A stretch of DNA of 64,000 bases, from NCBI GenBank assembly GCA_026126025.1, contig JAHCJZ010000001.1, forward strand, positions 1-64,000, read 5' to 3'. The translations under genes were made by a program, and so were the position numbers. Shown here piece after piece: positions 51,135 through 62,101 of the stretch. Position 1 is the first letter of the stretch. Each line of letters opens with the position of its first letter. This DNA comes from Bauldia sp. Its GTDB lineage: Bacteria > Pseudomonadota > Alphaproteobacteria > Rhizobiales > Kaistiaceae. A model generated the notes under the pieces. It was not told the origin of the DNA, did no database searches, and was given only the letters and a program-made list of their open reading frames with translations.

Positions 51135-52523
51135 TCAGCTCGCCCGTGCCATGACGCGGGTGCGCTTCAGAGCGTCGAGGAAGCTCTGGCACCACAGCGT
51201 CACGTCGAACTCGGTGATCCGGTCGAACATCGGCTTCCATCGCGCCTGCCGCTCGTCGAGCGGCATGTCGAGCGCGCGGGCGATCGCGGTCGCGATGTCC
51301 TCGATGTCGTAGGGATTGACGAGGAGCGCGCCGTCGAGCTCGCGCGCGGCGCCGGCGAAGCGCGACAGCACCAGGACACCGGGGTCGTCCGGCTCCTGCG
51401 AGGCGATGTATTCCTTGGCGACGAGGTTCATGCCGTCGCGCAGCGGCGTCACCAGCGCGGCGCGGGCGATGCGGTAGAGGCCGGCGAGCGCCGCGCGCTT
51501 GATGGTGCGGTTGATGTAGCGGATCGGCGTCCAGTCGAGGTCGCCATGGGCGGCGTTCACCCGGCCGGCGAGCTCGGCGATCTCCTTCTGCATGTCGGCA
51601 TATTCCGGCACCTCGGAGCGCGATTTCGGCGTGATCTGGAGGTAGACCACCTTGCCGCGGCTCGCCGGATTGTTCTCGATGTAGCGCGAATAGGCTTCGA
51701 GCCGCTCGCCGAGGCCCTTGGAATAGTCGAGCCGGTCGACGCCGATGACAAGCTGCTGGCCTTCCAGCGAGCGCGCGGTGCGCTGCACCACCTGGTTCTT
51801 CTCGTAGTCAGCGGCAAGCTTGGCGAATTCCGACGTCTCGATCCCGATCGGGAAGACGCCCATCACGAAGAGCCGGCCATAGGCGTCGAACACCTGGTCG
51901 CCGACGCGGTTGCCGAGCCCCTCGCGGATGAGGCACGCGGCGAAATTCTCGGCGTCGAACTCGGTCTGGAAGCCGACGAGGTCGTAGCTCGACAGCGCGC
52001 GCACGATCGTCTGGTGCGGCGGCAGCGCGAACATCACGTCGGGCGGCGGCCACGGGATGTGGAGGAAGAACCCCATCCGGTTGCGAAGGCCCATCTGCCG
52101 CAGCTCCGAGGCGAGCGGGATCAGGTGGTAGTCGTGCACCCAGATGATGTCGTCGGGCCGCACCAGCGGTGCGAGGAGCCGCGCGAAGAAGCGGTTGACG
52201 CGGAAATAGCCGGCCATGTCGCGCCGCGAGAAGTCGGTGAGGTCGAGCCGGTAGTGGAAGAGTGGCCACAGCGCGCGGTTGGCGAATCCGGAGTAGTACT
52301 CGTCGAGGTCGCGCCGCGTCAGGTCGACCAGAGCGTAGGTGATGTTGCCGCTCTCGCGGATGGTGAGCCGGTCGGTCTCGCGCTCGCCGCTCGATTCGCC
52401 CGACCAGCCGAACCACATGCCGCCGTGCTGTTCGAGGGCCGCATGGAGCGCCACGGCGAGTCCGCCCGCCGCGCCGCCCTCCTGGGTCGGCACACGGTTG
52501 GACACGACGATGAGTCGGCTCAA
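51135..52523 (-). CDS. otsA: Trehalose-6-phosphate synthase OtsA
   Basis: A 462-residue family-20 glycosyltransferase. It starts [13 protein letters not shown] and shows [20 protein letters not shown], the [16 protein letters not shown]-like acceptor block, [20 protein letters not shown] and [20 protein letters not shown]. It makes trehalose-6-phosphate from UDP-glucose and glucose-6-phosphate for osmotic and desiccation protection. It lies 96 bases after otsB on the same strand. Confidence 0.96.
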   Translation of the reverse strand: MSRLIVVSNRVPTQEGGAAGGLAVALHAALEQHGGMWFGWSGESSGERETDRLTIRESGNITYALVDLTRRDLDEYYSGFANRALWPLFHYRLDLTDFSRRDMAGYFRVNRFFARLLAPLVRPDDIIWVHDYHLIPLASELRQMGLRNRMGFFLHIPWPPPDVMFALPPHQTIVRALSSYDLVGFQTEFDAENFAACLIREGLGNRVGDQVFDAYGRLFVMGVFPIGIETSEFAKLAADYEKNQVVQRTARSLEGQQLVIGVDRLDYSKGLGERLEAYSRYIENNPASRGKVVYLQITPKSRSEVPEYADMQKEIAELAGRVNAAHGDLDWTPIRYINRTIKRAALAGLYRIARAALVTPLRDGMNLVAKEYIASQEPDDPGVLVLSRFAGAARELDGALLVNPYDIEDIATAIARALDMPLDERQARWKPMFDRITEFDVTLWCQSFLDALKRTRVMARAS

Positions 52524-52619
52524 GGCCTTTCTCCTGAAGGGAAATCCGGCGACCGCGGCGCTGCTGCATGCAACGCCGCGAGGCTCACCATAGCAGACTC
52601 GGTTGACGGTTCGAGCCGC

Positions 52620-53420
52620 CTAGGCCGGTGTTTCTGCAAGTTCTGCGATCCATTCGCGCACCGCCTGTGGGTCAGGCAAATGATAGGCCGCCTCGGTCGG
52701 GCGATCGCCATGGCCGACCCGGATGGCGACGCCGCCGAGATCGTTCGCGGCGCGGAACATCGTCTCGTCGGTGAAGTCGTCGCCGAGCACCAGCGGTCGG
52801 CGGCCGAGAAAGGGCGGACGCGCCATCAGCGCGCGCACCGCCTTGTCCTTGCCGGCGCGCGCCGGCTTGATCTCGACCACCATCTTCCCTGGCTGCGCCG
52901 ACAGCTCGCTGGCAAAGTCGGCGATCATGCCGTCGATCGCCGCGATGATCGCCGGCCCCGCCTCCGGGTTGCCGCGATAGTGAACCGCGATCGCGCTTCC
53001 TTTGTCCTCGAAGAACGCGCCCGGCCAGCCGGCGACCAGCGCGGCGAGGCGGGGCCGCAGGCGCGCGAGGGCCGGCGGCGCCGGTTGGGTCTCGACCGCT
53101 TCGCCCGGGAAGCGGAGCTCGTCGCCATGAAGCCCGGCCGCGGCGAGCCGCGCCGGCGCCAGCAAGTCGTCGATGCCGGCGATGGCGCGCCCCGAGACCA
53201 GCGCCAGCGCGCCGCCGAGGCGCTCGGTCAGCCGCTCCAGCGCGGCCGGCAGCCAGGGCGGGACGAACACCGCCTCCGGCGTCGGGGCGATGTCGATGAG
53301 CGTGCCGTCGATGTCGATGAAAAAGGCCCAGCCGGCGACCTCCGCGGGGAGGTGGAAGGGAGCGCCTTCGGTGGTGGCATGGGCAAGACGCGGCACAGAA
53401 AAGTCCAATCGCGGCGGCAA
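52620..53420 (-). CDS. otsB: Trehalose-phosphatase OtsB
   Basis: A 266-residue HAD phosphatase: FFIDIDGTLIDIAPTPEAVFVP carries the nucleophile Asp, followed by ALVSGRAIAGIDDLL, GLHGDELRFPG, KMVVEIKPARAGKDKAVRALM and PLVLGDDFTDETMFRAAND. It removes phosphate from trehalose-6-phosphate. It is upstream of otsA in a two-gene leftward unit. Confidence 0.95.
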   Translation of the reverse strand: MPPRLDFSVPRLAHATTEGAPFHLPAEVAGWAFFIDIDGTLIDIAPTPEAVFVPPWLPAALERLTERLGGALALVSGRAIAGIDDLLAPARLAAAGLHGDELRFPGEAVETQPAPPALARLRPRLAALVAGWPGAFFEDKGSAIAVHYRGNPEAGPAIIAAIDGMIADFASELSAQPGKMVVEIKPARAGKDKAVRALMARPPFLGRRPLVLGDDFTDETMFRAANDLGGVAIRVGHGDRPTEAAYHLPDPQAVREWIAELAETPA

Positions 53421-53461
53421 TCTGCGAACCCTATGGCCGACCGCGCCGGCGGCGCAAGCGC

Positions 53462-54757
53462 TCAGCTGATCGCGGCGATCAGCGACGCCAGCGCCAGCAC
53501 CCCGAGGCCGATCGCGGCGATGAGGGAAAGGTTCAGCCGCTCGCCGCCGCCGTCGATCGTCGCGTTGAACGGATCCTTGGGGTCGTAGCGGATCTCGATC
53601 CCGGCCCCGACCGGGTATTGCGCCACGATGCGCTCGGCCGCCGCCGCGCTCGTCTCGGCGGCATCGTCGAAACTGAGGCGCGCCGCCTGGTAGAGCTCGC
53701 CGCCGACCTCGTATTCATACTCGATCACCGGCACGAAGACGGTGCGGGCGAGGCCTTTGGCGTCGGTGCGGGTCTGGCTGGCGACCTGGCTGTAGAGCAC
53801 CGTCGCCACCGCGCCCGGCCAGGACGGCACGACGCGGCCGCGGTGAAGCTCGGCCCAGCCGCGCCTCCCGAGGAAATAGGCGCCGGCGCCGGCGGCCCCC
53901 GCGATGACGAGAAGAACGAGGATGGAGAAGAACGACTGCCCGCCCGCGGCCGGCTCTTCTGTGTCGACCGCCGCCGCCTCGGCTGCCGGCGGCGCTTCTT
54001 CGGGGAGATCGGGTTCCGGTTCCAGGACGATCTCGGGCGTTACGTCCGGCGCCGCCTCGTCGTCGGCCGACGGCACACGGGGCTCGTCCTCGATCAGCGC
54101 GGCAATGCCGTCGTCGGCGGCTTCGGCATCGGGCGCTTCCTCGCCGGCTGGCAGCTCGATGACGGGCGCCGCGGCGACAGCCGGCTCGCCCGGGGCCGGC
54201 CGCGGGATCGGGATGGGAATGAAGTCCGCCGGCACCGGCGGCGGCTCGGGCAGGTCCGGTTCAGGCAGTGCCTCGGCGGCCTGCGTCCCGACGACGTTGC
54301 AGAGGAGAAGGCCGATCCCGCCCTGCGTCGGCAGCCAGCTCATGACGAGCTCCGCGCCGTTCCGGTTCGCGAGAGCGATGCGCTCGCCATTGTCGGAGAG
54401 GCTGATCAGCCCGAGGCGCCAGCCTGCTGTCTCGAAGGCCGCGTCGACCCCCGCGCGAAGGTCGTTGGGCGGAATGTCGAGCGCCCGCCAGATGTGGAAC
54501 TCGCTGGAGCCGCAGCTCCGCCCGGCCAGCGACGCGGCGAGCTCCAGCGTTGCGACCTGCGATCCTTCCGCGTCGCGGAGCCAGACCTGGCCCGGCTGCG
54601 GGAAGGCGACATCGGCGAGGGTCGAGCGCGTGCTCTCCTGTGCGCCGGCCGAACCGGCGGCGAGCGCCGCCATGAGGAAGAGGCCGAGCCGCAAGACGGC
54701 CGGCAGGCGGGCAGCGCCCGGCCTCCGCTTGACCCCCCGATGCGGTTCCCTCTCCAT
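53462..54757 (-). CDS. Exported/membrane protein with C-terminal DUF3592-like domain
   Basis: A 431-residue protein: signal peptide (LRLGLFLMAALAAGSAGAQ), an extracytoplasmic domain to about residue 160 with two Cys (GRSCGSSEFHIW; LLLCNVVG), a long Pro/Ala/Glu-rich acidic linker (about 165-280), a membrane helix (FFSILVLLVIAGAAGAGAYFLG), then a DUF3592-type domain (WPGAVATVLYSQVASQ ... IEYEYEVGGELYQAARLSF ... EIRYDPKDPFNATI) and a last membrane helix. DUF3592 proteins are of unknown function. Composition of the linker suggests a spacer across the periplasm. Confidence 0.82.
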   Translation of the reverse strand: MEREPHRGVKRRPGAARLPAVLRLGLFLMAALAAGSAGAQESTRSTLADVAFPQPGQVWLRDAEGSQVATLELAASLAGRSCGSSEFHIWRALDIPPNDLRAGVDAAFETAGWRLGLISLSDNGERIALANRNGAELVMSWLPTQGGIGLLLCNVVGTQAAEALPEPDLPEPPPVPADFIPIPIPRPAPGEPAVAAAPVIELPAGEEAPDAEAADDGIAALIEDEPRVPSADDEAAPDVTPEIVLEPEPDLPEEAPPAAEAAAVDTEEPAAGGQSFFSILVLLVIAGAAGAGAYFLGRRGWAELHRGRVVPSWPGAVATVLYSQVASQTRTDAKGLARTVFVPVIEYEYEVGGELYQAARLSFDDAAETSAAAAERIVAQYPVGAGIEIRYDPKDPFNATIDGGGERLNLSLIAAIGLGVLALASLIAAIS

Positions 54758-55114
54758 CCGCGCGCGAACCTATCATGCGGCCGGTCGGAGGTAAGTCTCG
54801 CAATTGGAGCGATGGCGCAGACGATCGCTTAACCCTGGCCGCGACTGGCAAGAAATTCCGCAGCCGCCCAGCGCTTGGGCGACGGAGGCGTTGGCCGCGC
54901 CGTCGGACCTGCGCCGGTTAGCACGCGGTAAGCATTCGGCCGCCGGACCGATCACGCAATGGGCAGGGAGGAGCTGAACTGCATAGCGTGTGGGCTCGTC
55001 CTAGCGAATCGGGGAGACGCCGCCGCGCGTTCGGTCGATGGCCGGATTTCCGCTGCTCATCGACGCTTAAGTCCTCGCCCGCTAGCACGCCGCACAAGAA
55101 CAGGCGAGGCGTCG
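54758..55114. other. Divergent intergenic region, no gene seen
   Basis: The 357 bases between the DUF3592-type gene (leftward) and the GGDEF-EAL gene (rightward) hold no frame with recognisable protein features. An ATG at 54959 in frame with the GGDEF-EAL gene has no ribosome-binding site. Promoters of both genes should lie here, but no clear -35/-10 pair was identified. Confidence 0.4.
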
Positions 55115-57295
55115 ATGGTGCGGCAGCGTGAAGAGAGAGCGGGAACCCGGCGTGTCCCGCGTTCAAACCGGGAGCCGCGCCCGCGCGGCACGGAAGCGCG
55201 CATCCGCGCCCAGCTGAAGGCTGTCGCCGAAGCGCGCGCCGCCGCCGAGGCCGCCGAGCGCGCCGCGAACCTTGCCCATGAGCGGCTCCGCGAGGCGATC
55301 GACATCCTGCCCGAGGGCGTCGTCTTCCTCGACGGCGAGGGCCGCTACATCCTGTGGAACCAGCAATATGCCGAGATCTACCAGCGGAGCGCCGACCTCT
55401 TCCGTCCCGGTGTGCGGCTGGAGGACACGCTCCGCATCGGCGTCATGCGCGGCGACTACCCCGACGCCCTCGGCCGCGAGGAGGCGTGGATCGCCGAGCG
55501 CCTTGATCACCTCTACCACCCGCATGGCCGGCACGAGCAGACGCTGTCCGACGGGAGGGTGATCCTCATCGAGGAGAAGCGCACCGCCGATGGCGGCGTC
55601 ATCGGCCTTCGCGTCGACATTACCGAGATGAAGCGGCGCGAGCGCTCGTTCCGGCTCCTGTTCGACGCCAACCCGGTGCCGATGTTCGTCTATGGCCTCG
55701 ACGACCAGGTGATCCTGGCGGCGAACGACGCCGCGGTCGCGCATTACGGCTTCGCGCGCGCCGCATTGCTGGGGGCGAATCTCGCAATGGTCCAGCCCGC
55801 GGACGCCAATCAGCGCGACGAGGTCGCCGAGGATCCCGAGGATCAGGCGGGACGAACCTGGCGGCATCGCAAGGCCGACGGCAGGATGATCGATGTCGCG
55901 GTCTATACCAGCCGCCTCAGCCATGACGGCGTGCCGGCGGTGCTGATGGCCGCGATCGACATCACCGAGCGCAAGCGCGCCGAGGCGCGCATCGCCTTCA
56001 TGGCGCATCACGACGCGCTGACCGCGCTGCCCAACCGGGTGACGCTCCGCGAGCGGATGGAGCAGCTCCTCGCGCAGAGTGCCGGTCAGACTGGACCAGG
56101 GCTTGCGACGCTCTGCATCGACCTCGACGACTTCAAGTCGATCAACGACACGCTCGGTCATCCGTTCGGCGACCGGCTGCTCCAGAAGGTCGCCGACCGC
56201 CTGCGCCATGTCCTTCGCCAGGGCGACCTCGTGGCGCGGCTCGGCGGCGACGAGTTCGCTGTCCTGCAGACGGCGATCGCCGCGCCGAACGAGGTGAGCC
56301 ACCTCGCCGAGCGGCTGATCGAGGCGATCAGCGCGCCCTACGAGCTCGACGGCCATCACGTCACGATCGGCGCCAGCATCGGCATCGCGCTCGCGCCGGG
56401 CGACGGCGACGACCCGGACCAGCTGCTCAAGAACGCCGACCTTGCCCTCTACCGCGCCAAGGCCGACGGCCGCGGCACCTTCCGGTTCTTCGAGCCGGAG
56501 ATGGACGCCCGCATCCAGGCCCGCCGCGCGCTCGAGCTCGACCTGCGGAGCGCCCTGCAGTCGGGCGCGCTCGACGTCCACTACCAGCCGCTGGTGTCGC
56601 TCGACACCGGCGCGGTGACCGGCTGCGAGGCGCTGGTGCGCTGGCGCCATCCGCAGCGCGGCGACGTCCCGCCGTCCGAGTTCATCGCCGTCGCCGAGGA
56701 AACGGGGCTGATCGGCCAGCTCGGCGCCTTCGTGCTCGGCCGCGCCTGCGCCGACGCTGCGGAATGGCCGCCCGAGGTGAAGGTCGCGGTGAACCTCTCG
56801 CCGCTGCAGTTCCGCTCAGGGGCGCTCCTCGGTGTGGTCCAGAAGGCGCTGGAACGCTCGCGCCTCCCGGCGCGCCGCCTCGAGCTCGAGATCACCGAGA
56901 CGCTGCTCCTCGACCGCAGCGGCATCGTGCTCGCGACCCTCCACGCCCTCCGCGCCCTCGGCGTCCACATCTCGATGGACGATTTCGGCACCGGCTATTC
57001 GTCGCTGAGCTATCTGCGGAGCTTTCCGTTCGACAAGATCAAGATCGACCGCTCCTTCGTCCACGAGCTGAGCGACAGCCGCGACCAGCAGGCGATCGTC
57101 CGCGCCATCGTCTCGCTCGGCGCCAGCCTCGGCATGACCATCACCGCCGAAGGCGTCGAACGCGAACGCGACCTCGACCGCTTGCGGGCCGAAGGCTGCA
57201 ACGAAGGCCAGGGCTTCCTGTTCTCAGCAGCACGGCCGGCGGAGGAGATCGCGGAACTGCTCGGCGTTCGGCGCCAGCAGCGCGGGGCGGCCTAG
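55115..57295 (+). CDS. PAS-PAS-GGDEF-EAL cyclic-di-GMP turnover protein
   Basis: About 726 residues: a coiled-coil start (RAAAEAAERAANLAHERLRE), two PAS domains (IDILPEGVVFLDGEGRYILWNQQYAEIY; FDANPVPMFVYGLDDQVILAAND), GGDEF (LCIDLDDFKSINDTLGH ... RLGGDEFAVLQ, with an RxxD inhibitory site five residues before GGDEF) and EAL (CEALVRWRHPQRG ... DDFGTGYSSLSYL). Both catalytic motifs look intact, so it may make and hydrolyse cyclic-di-GMP. The start at 55115 has a GAGG ribosome-binding site; an in-frame ATG at 54959 has none and adds atypical sequence. No transmembrane segment was seen, so the signal is cytosolic. Confidence 0.9.
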   Translation: MVRQREERAGTRRVPRSNREPRPRGTEARIRAQLKAVAEARAAAEAAERAANLAHERLREAIDILPEGVVFLDGEGRYILWNQQYAEIYQRSADLFRPGVRLEDTLRIGVMRGDYPDALGREEAWIAERLDHLYHPHGRHEQTLSDGRVILIEEKRTADGGVIGLRVDITEMKRRERSFRLLFDANPVPMFVYGLDDQVILAANDAAVAHYGFARAALLGANLAMVQPADANQRDEVAEDPEDQAGRTWRHRKADGRMIDVAVYTSRLSHDGVPAVLMAAIDITERKRAEARIAFMAHHDALTALPNRVTLRERMEQLLAQSAGQTGPGLATLCIDLDDFKSINDTLGHPFGDRLLQKVADRLRHVLRQGDLVARLGGDEFAVLQTAIAAPNEVSHLAERLIEAISAPYELDGHHVTIGASIGIALAPGDGDDPDQLLKNADLALYRAKADGRGTFRFFEPEMDARIQARRALELDLRSALQSGALDVHYQPLVSLDTGAVTGCEALVRWRHPQRGDVPPSEFIAVAEETGLIGQLGAFVLGRACADAAEWPPEVKVAVNLSPLQFRSGALLGVVQKALERSRLPARRLELEITETLLLDRSGIVLATLHALRALGVHISMDDFGTGYSSLSYLRSFPFDKIKIDRSFVHELSDSRDQQAIVRAIVSLGASLGMTITAEGVERERDLDRLRAEGCNEGQGFLFSAARPAEEIAELLGVRRQQRGAA

Positions 57296-57365
57296 CCGCC
57301 TGACACAAACGAGGCCGCCAACTGGGGTCGCGCAGCGCGCGTCTCTCGCCACCGTCCGTTCGACC

Positions 57366-57379
57366 ATGACATCTGTCAT
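57366..57379. promoter_or_regulatory. Inverted repeat upstream of the ABC-2 operon
   Basis: ATGACA-TC-TGTCAT is a perfect palindrome with 2-base centre, 73 bases before the ATPase start. Its form is like sites bound by NarL/DesR-family response regulators, and the operon's last gene encodes one, so autoregulation is plausible. Confidence 0.45.
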
Positions 57380-57451
57380 CTCGAACGCCTGCCTGGCGGC
57401 ACTACTGCGCGGCCCCTCCTTTCCGCACCCTCAGGTGGAAAGGAGAAACCC

Positions 57452-58347
<896 letters not shown>

Positions 58348-58351
<4 letters not shown>

Positions 58352-59073
58352 CCGCGCAGATGATGAGACTCGAAGTGCGAGACGAACTTCTGGCGATCCG
58401 GCGAGAACCGGCGACGCTGTTCTTCTCCGTGCTGATGCCGGTTCTTTTCTTCGCGATGTTCATCGGCCTGTTCGGTCCGGAGGACGGCGCTGACGCCGGC
58501 ATCATCGCGTCATACGGCACCTTCGCCGTCCTCGCGGTCGTTATGCTGAGCCCCGGCATCGGCCTCGCCGACGCCCGCGACCGCGGCTGGCTGCGCGTGA
58601 AGCGGGTCTCGGGCACCCCGCTCTGGATGACGCTCCTCGCCAAGGTGATCGCTGCCATTCCCTACGCCCTAGCGGTCCTCCTCGCCCTGACCGTCGTCGC
58701 GGTCCTCGTCGGATCCATGGCGGTCAACGTTGGCGTCCTGCTCCGCGTCTTCGTCGTCCTGGTACTCGGCGCCATGCCGTTCGCGCTGTTCAGCCTCGCC
58801 GTCGGCGCTCGCGCCGGGACCACTGCCGCGGCAGCAATCCTGAACGCGATCCTGATGCCGATGGTCATCGTGTCGGGCCTGTGGTTCCCCCACGACATCA
58901 TGCCCGACTGGGTCGTCTCGATCGGCCAGTTCATGCCGACCTATCACCTCGCCCAACTGGCTCAGGCGCAGGTAGACGGCGGACCGTGGCTAGGTCACCT
59001 CGCGGTGCTAGGCCTCACGACGGTCGTCGGCGCGATCGTGGCCGCGCTCGCCTACCGTTCGGCGCGGCCGTGA
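58348..59073 (+). CDS. ABC-2 type exporter permease
   Basis: A 241-residue membrane protein with six predicted helices. Typical text is RREPATLFFSVLMPVLFFAMFIGLFG, DARDRGWLRVKRVSGTPLWMTLLAKV and GLWFPHDIMPDWVVSIGQFMPTYHLAQLAQ, the ABC2_membrane pattern. It pairs with the ATPase upstream; the cargo is unknown (drug, lipid or peptide). Confidence 0.92.
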
Positions 59074-60176
59074 GCGAGGAGCCAGCCGTTCGGGCGAGGC
59101 CGGGGCTCCGCTCCGGCTTTCCCGAATGGCTCTACCTCGGCTTCCTGGTCTTCCTGTTCCTCGGGCCGCTCTTCAACCCCGACTCCACGGCCACCGACTG
59201 GGTGGTGGCTGCAATCACCGCGGTGGTTTCGGCGGCCATCTTCATGGTCGCGATCCGGTACCGAGGAGGGGTTCGCACACCCGCCGCGGTCGCCATTCTC
59301 GTGGTCGGTGTGGTCAGCACGTGGCTCGGCACCGCGGCGATGGGCGTGCTGCCCATCTATGCCGCCGCCCTCGTCGCGGGATTCGTGTCGCGCCGGGTAC
59401 TGGTCTGGCGTCTCGGCGCCATCACCCTGCTCACGGTCGCGGCGATGGCTCTTTCGCCGATACCCCCGCCCTTCGTCTTCCTCGCCTTCGGTCCCGCGCT
59501 TCCCCTGATCTGGCTGATCGGGTTCTCGGTCGAGGCGGACGTCGACCTCAGCCGCCAAACGATCTCGCTGCGGGCCGAGAACGCCCGCGTCCAGTACCTC
59601 GCGACCGTCACCGAGCGGGAGCGGATCGCGCGCGACCTCCACGACCTCGCCGGCCAGGCGCTCACCGCCATCGCGCTGCGCAGCCAGCTGGTGCAGCGAC
59701 TCGCCGAAACCGACCCCGCACGGGCGATCGAAGAGGCTTCGGCCATCGAGTCGACCGCACGCGACACGCTGGCGAGTGTGCGTGAGACCGTGGCCGGTTG
59801 GCAGCAGGTCGCCCTGACCGACGAACTCGACAAGGCGACGACGGCGTTGAATGCAGCCGGCATCGAGACAACCGTATCGGGCGTATGGCGACCGGACCTC
59901 GCCCCGTCGGTGGAGACGGTTCTCGCCCTGGCCCTCAGGGAGGCGGTCACCAACGTGGTGCGTCACGCGCATGCGCGGTCGTGTCGGATCAGTCTCGACG
60001 AAGGGATCGGAGAGGTTGCTCTCCTCGTGAGCGACGACGGCGGCGGGGTGAGGCAGCCAGAGGGCTCCGGCTTGCGCGGCATGCGGGAACGCGTGACGGC
60101 CGCCGGAGGCAGGTTGAGAGTCACGACCGGGCCCGGGACCAGCCTTCGCGTCACCATGCCGGCAGGCGCGCCATGA
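59070..60176 (+). CDS. Sensor histidine kinase, DesK/NarX-like (HisKA_3)
   Basis: A 368-residue membrane kinase with about four N-terminal membrane helices (WLYLGFLVFLFLGPLF; VVAAITAVVSAAIFMVAI; VGVVSTWLGTAAMGVLPIY; FVFLAFGPALPLIWLIGF). Next is the phosphoacceptor box ERERIARDLHDLAGQALTAIALRSQL, then a HATPase with ALREAVTNVVRHAHARS and LLVSDDGGGV. The GTG start overlaps the permease stop by 4 bases. DesK-type kinases often sense membrane state and control the adjoining exporter. Confidence 0.9.
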   Translation: MSEEPAVRARPGLRSGFPEWLYLGFLVFLFLGPLFNPDSTATDWVVAAITAVVSAAIFMVAIRYRGGVRTPAAVAILVVGVVSTWLGTAAMGVLPIYAAALVAGFVSRRVLVWRLGAITLLTVAAMALSPIPPPFVFLAFGPALPLIWLIGFSVEADVDLSRQTISLRAENARVQYLATVTERERIARDLHDLAGQALTAIALRSQLVQRLAETDPARAIEEASAIESTARDTLASVRETVAGWQQVALTDELDKATTALNAAGIETTVSGVWRPDLAPSVETVLALALREAVTNVVRHAHARSCRISLDEGIGEVALLVSDDGGGVRQPEGSGLRGMRERVTAAGGRLRVTTGPGTSLRVTMPAGAP

Positions 60177-60775
60177 TCCGCGTCGTTCTTGCCGAGGACC
60201 AGAAGATGGTCCTCAGCGCCTTCGCTTCCCTTCTCGAGCTCGAGGAGGACATCGACGTGGTGGCGACCGCGACCAACGGCGAAGAGGCCCTGGCTGCGGT
60301 CCGCAAGCACCGGCCCGACGTGTTGCTCACCGACATCGAGATGCCGGGTCTCAGCGGTCTCGACGTGGCGCGCAAACTAGCCGACGAAGGCCCGGCCGTT
60401 CGCGTGGTGATCTTCACGACCTTCGCGCGGCCGGGGTACCTCCGTCAGGCTCTGGATGCGCGGGTTGCGGGCTACATCCTCAAGGACGCCCCGATCACCG
60501 ATCTCGTCGCCGCCCTTCGCCGCGTCCACCGCGGCGAACGGGTGGTCGCGCCCGAACTTGCGGTGGCCGCATGGGAAGGCACCGACCCGCTCACAGCGCG
60601 GGAGCGGGACGTCCTCCGCCTCGTCGGCGAGGGCCTTCCCAACTCCGAAATTTCCCAGCGGCTCCATCTCTCGGAAGGAACCGTGCGGAACTATCTGTCC
60701 TCGGTGATCCTCAAGCTGGACGCCCGCAACCGCACCGAAGCCTTCGCCATCGCGAGGGACAAGGGCTACCTTTAG
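60173..60775 (+). CDS. NarL/FixJ (LuxR-type) response regulator, DesR-like
   Basis: A 200-residue response regulator. The receiver has acidic residues in LAEDQKM and the phosphorylated Asp54 in LLTDIEMPG; the LuxR-type helix-turn-helix is LTARERDVLRLVGEGLPNSEISQRLHLSEGTVRNYLSSVILKLDARNRTEAFAIA. It overlaps the kinase gene by 4 bases, so kinase and regulator are a pair controlling the ABC exporter. Confidence 0.93.
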   Translation: MIRVVLAEDQKMVLSAFASLLELEEDIDVVATATNGEEALAAVRKHRPDVLLTDIEMPGLSGLDVARKLADEGPAVRVVIFTTFARPGYLRQALDARVAGYILKDAPITDLVAALRRVHRGERVVAPELAVAAWEGTDPLTARERDVLRLVGEGLPNSEISQRLHLSEGTVRNYLSSVILKLDARNRTEAFAIARDKGYL

Positions 60776-60902
60776 GCCCCGCCGTCGAGCTCCGCAGACC
60801 GAATTTTCCCAGTACTTTTCAGCGGAATGCGTGTTGACTCGGTTGAACAACCGAAGAACAGTGTCAAAACTACCCCCAACAGCTCCGAAAATTGGTGATG
60901 AC

Positions 60903-61975
60903 ATGGCTCCAACAGATAAAGCGGACACGCTTAGCGACGAGCCGGCGTTGGTTTCAACTTCAACGCAACCGCTTGTATTCATTAGTCATGACACGCGCGA
61001 CGCAGATTTGGCCGAGGCGTTCGGCAAGCTTCTTAAGAGTGTAAGCGCAGGCATGATAAAAACGTTTAGGTCGTCTGATAAGAAAGCAGGAGATGGAATA
61101 GATTTCGGGGATGAATGGTATAAGAGATTGATGAATCAACTTCAAAGTACTTCTGACGTTGTTTGTCTTTTCACAGAAAGAAGTGTCGACAGGCCATGGA
61201 TATTATTTGAGGCAGGAGTAGCCAAAGGAAAGTTAAGCGCGCCTGTTATCGGTGTCGCGCTCGGAATCCCTCTAAGTCGAGTAAGTGCTGGACCATTTTA
61301 TCAGTTTATGAATATGGACGACAGCGAAGCTGATCTTTCAAAGTTAATCAATCAACTAGCTCGCAGAGTGCAACATTGGAACTTGATTCCGATGTTGTTA
61401 AGACTCAGATCGCAGCATTCAAGGCAGCAGAGACCGAAATTCTGGACAAGCTTAAAGTTGGTAAGAAGTCTCCACCTAAGGAAGAAGCCGAGGAAAACTC
61501 AGTAGCAAAGCTAGCGGAGGAGATGAAGTCACTGCCCGCGAGGGTTGCTGAGAGGCTAAATCTTTCAGATGAACAGTTCACGAGACGAAGGAGACGAGAG
61601 AGAAGGTTCTATCCGTATGCGTTTGACGAAGCTATCAGGTTGTCCAGTGAATCTGGAGAGTCGGCTGGAATATTGTTTCTAGCAAGTGTTATTCGAGATG
61701 ATCTGCCTTTCATGTACGAGTTGCTTATGGAAGTATATAGGTCAATGAAGAGCGGAAATATTGAGAGTATGCAGAACGAGCTTTCAAGGCTTAGGAGATT
61801 TGGAAAGGTAGGGCTTAGAGGGCCGTGGAACGATGAATTTTCGACCAAAGAAAATCAAATGTATGCTGTTGAAATTCCGATGGTCGTCGAGAGGATAGTA
61901 ATGCAGGCAACTGAGTTTTCGTCGCAGTCCAGGGCACGTCGCGCTCATGCTAAGGCCGTGACCGAGCAGAAATAG
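60903..61975 (+). pseudogene. TIR-domain protein, interrupted by a frameshift
   Basis: The first part (60903 to about 61370) encodes a TIR domain: LVFISHDTRDADLAEAFGKLL, FRSSDKKAGDGIDFGDEWYK, SDVVCLFTERS and DRPWILFEAGVAKGKLSAPVIGVALG, in which WILFE supplies the WxxxE catalytic Glu of TIR NAD-hydrolysing enzymes. After LINQLARRV the frame shifts by one base: the continuation (ELDSDVVKTQIAAFKAAETEILDKLK) is in another frame and runs to 61975. A loss of one base between about 61334 and 61385 explains this. The C-terminal 200 residues are helical and unrecognised. Visibly AT-rich DNA and different codon use from its neighbours suggest recent transfer. Sequencing error is the main alternative. 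TIR proteins often belong to phage-defence systems. Confidence 0.75.
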
Positions 61976-62101
61976 TTTGCTATTCCATTATAAGACTTTG
62001 ACCAGGGTCCGCTGCGGGATGTCGCCGTTGCCGAATGTTGCAGTTTCTTCGTATTCGTTCTGCTTCGCTAAGACCCCGCGCTGCCATTGATATTACTGCT
62101 G
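61976..62101. other. AT-rich spacer after the TIR gene, no gene seen
   Basis: This spacer between the TIR gene and the brnTA locus is a mix of AT-rich and ordinary sequence and contains no recognisable gene. It marks the right edge of the AT-rich island. No direct repeats or insertion-sequence ends were found at the edges by eye. Confidence 0.35.

Noticed and set aside
54959-55114. N-terminal extension of the GGDEF-EAL protein from an ATG at 54959
   Set aside because: No ribosome-binding site there and atypical sequence; the ATG at 55115 has GAGG at good spacing.
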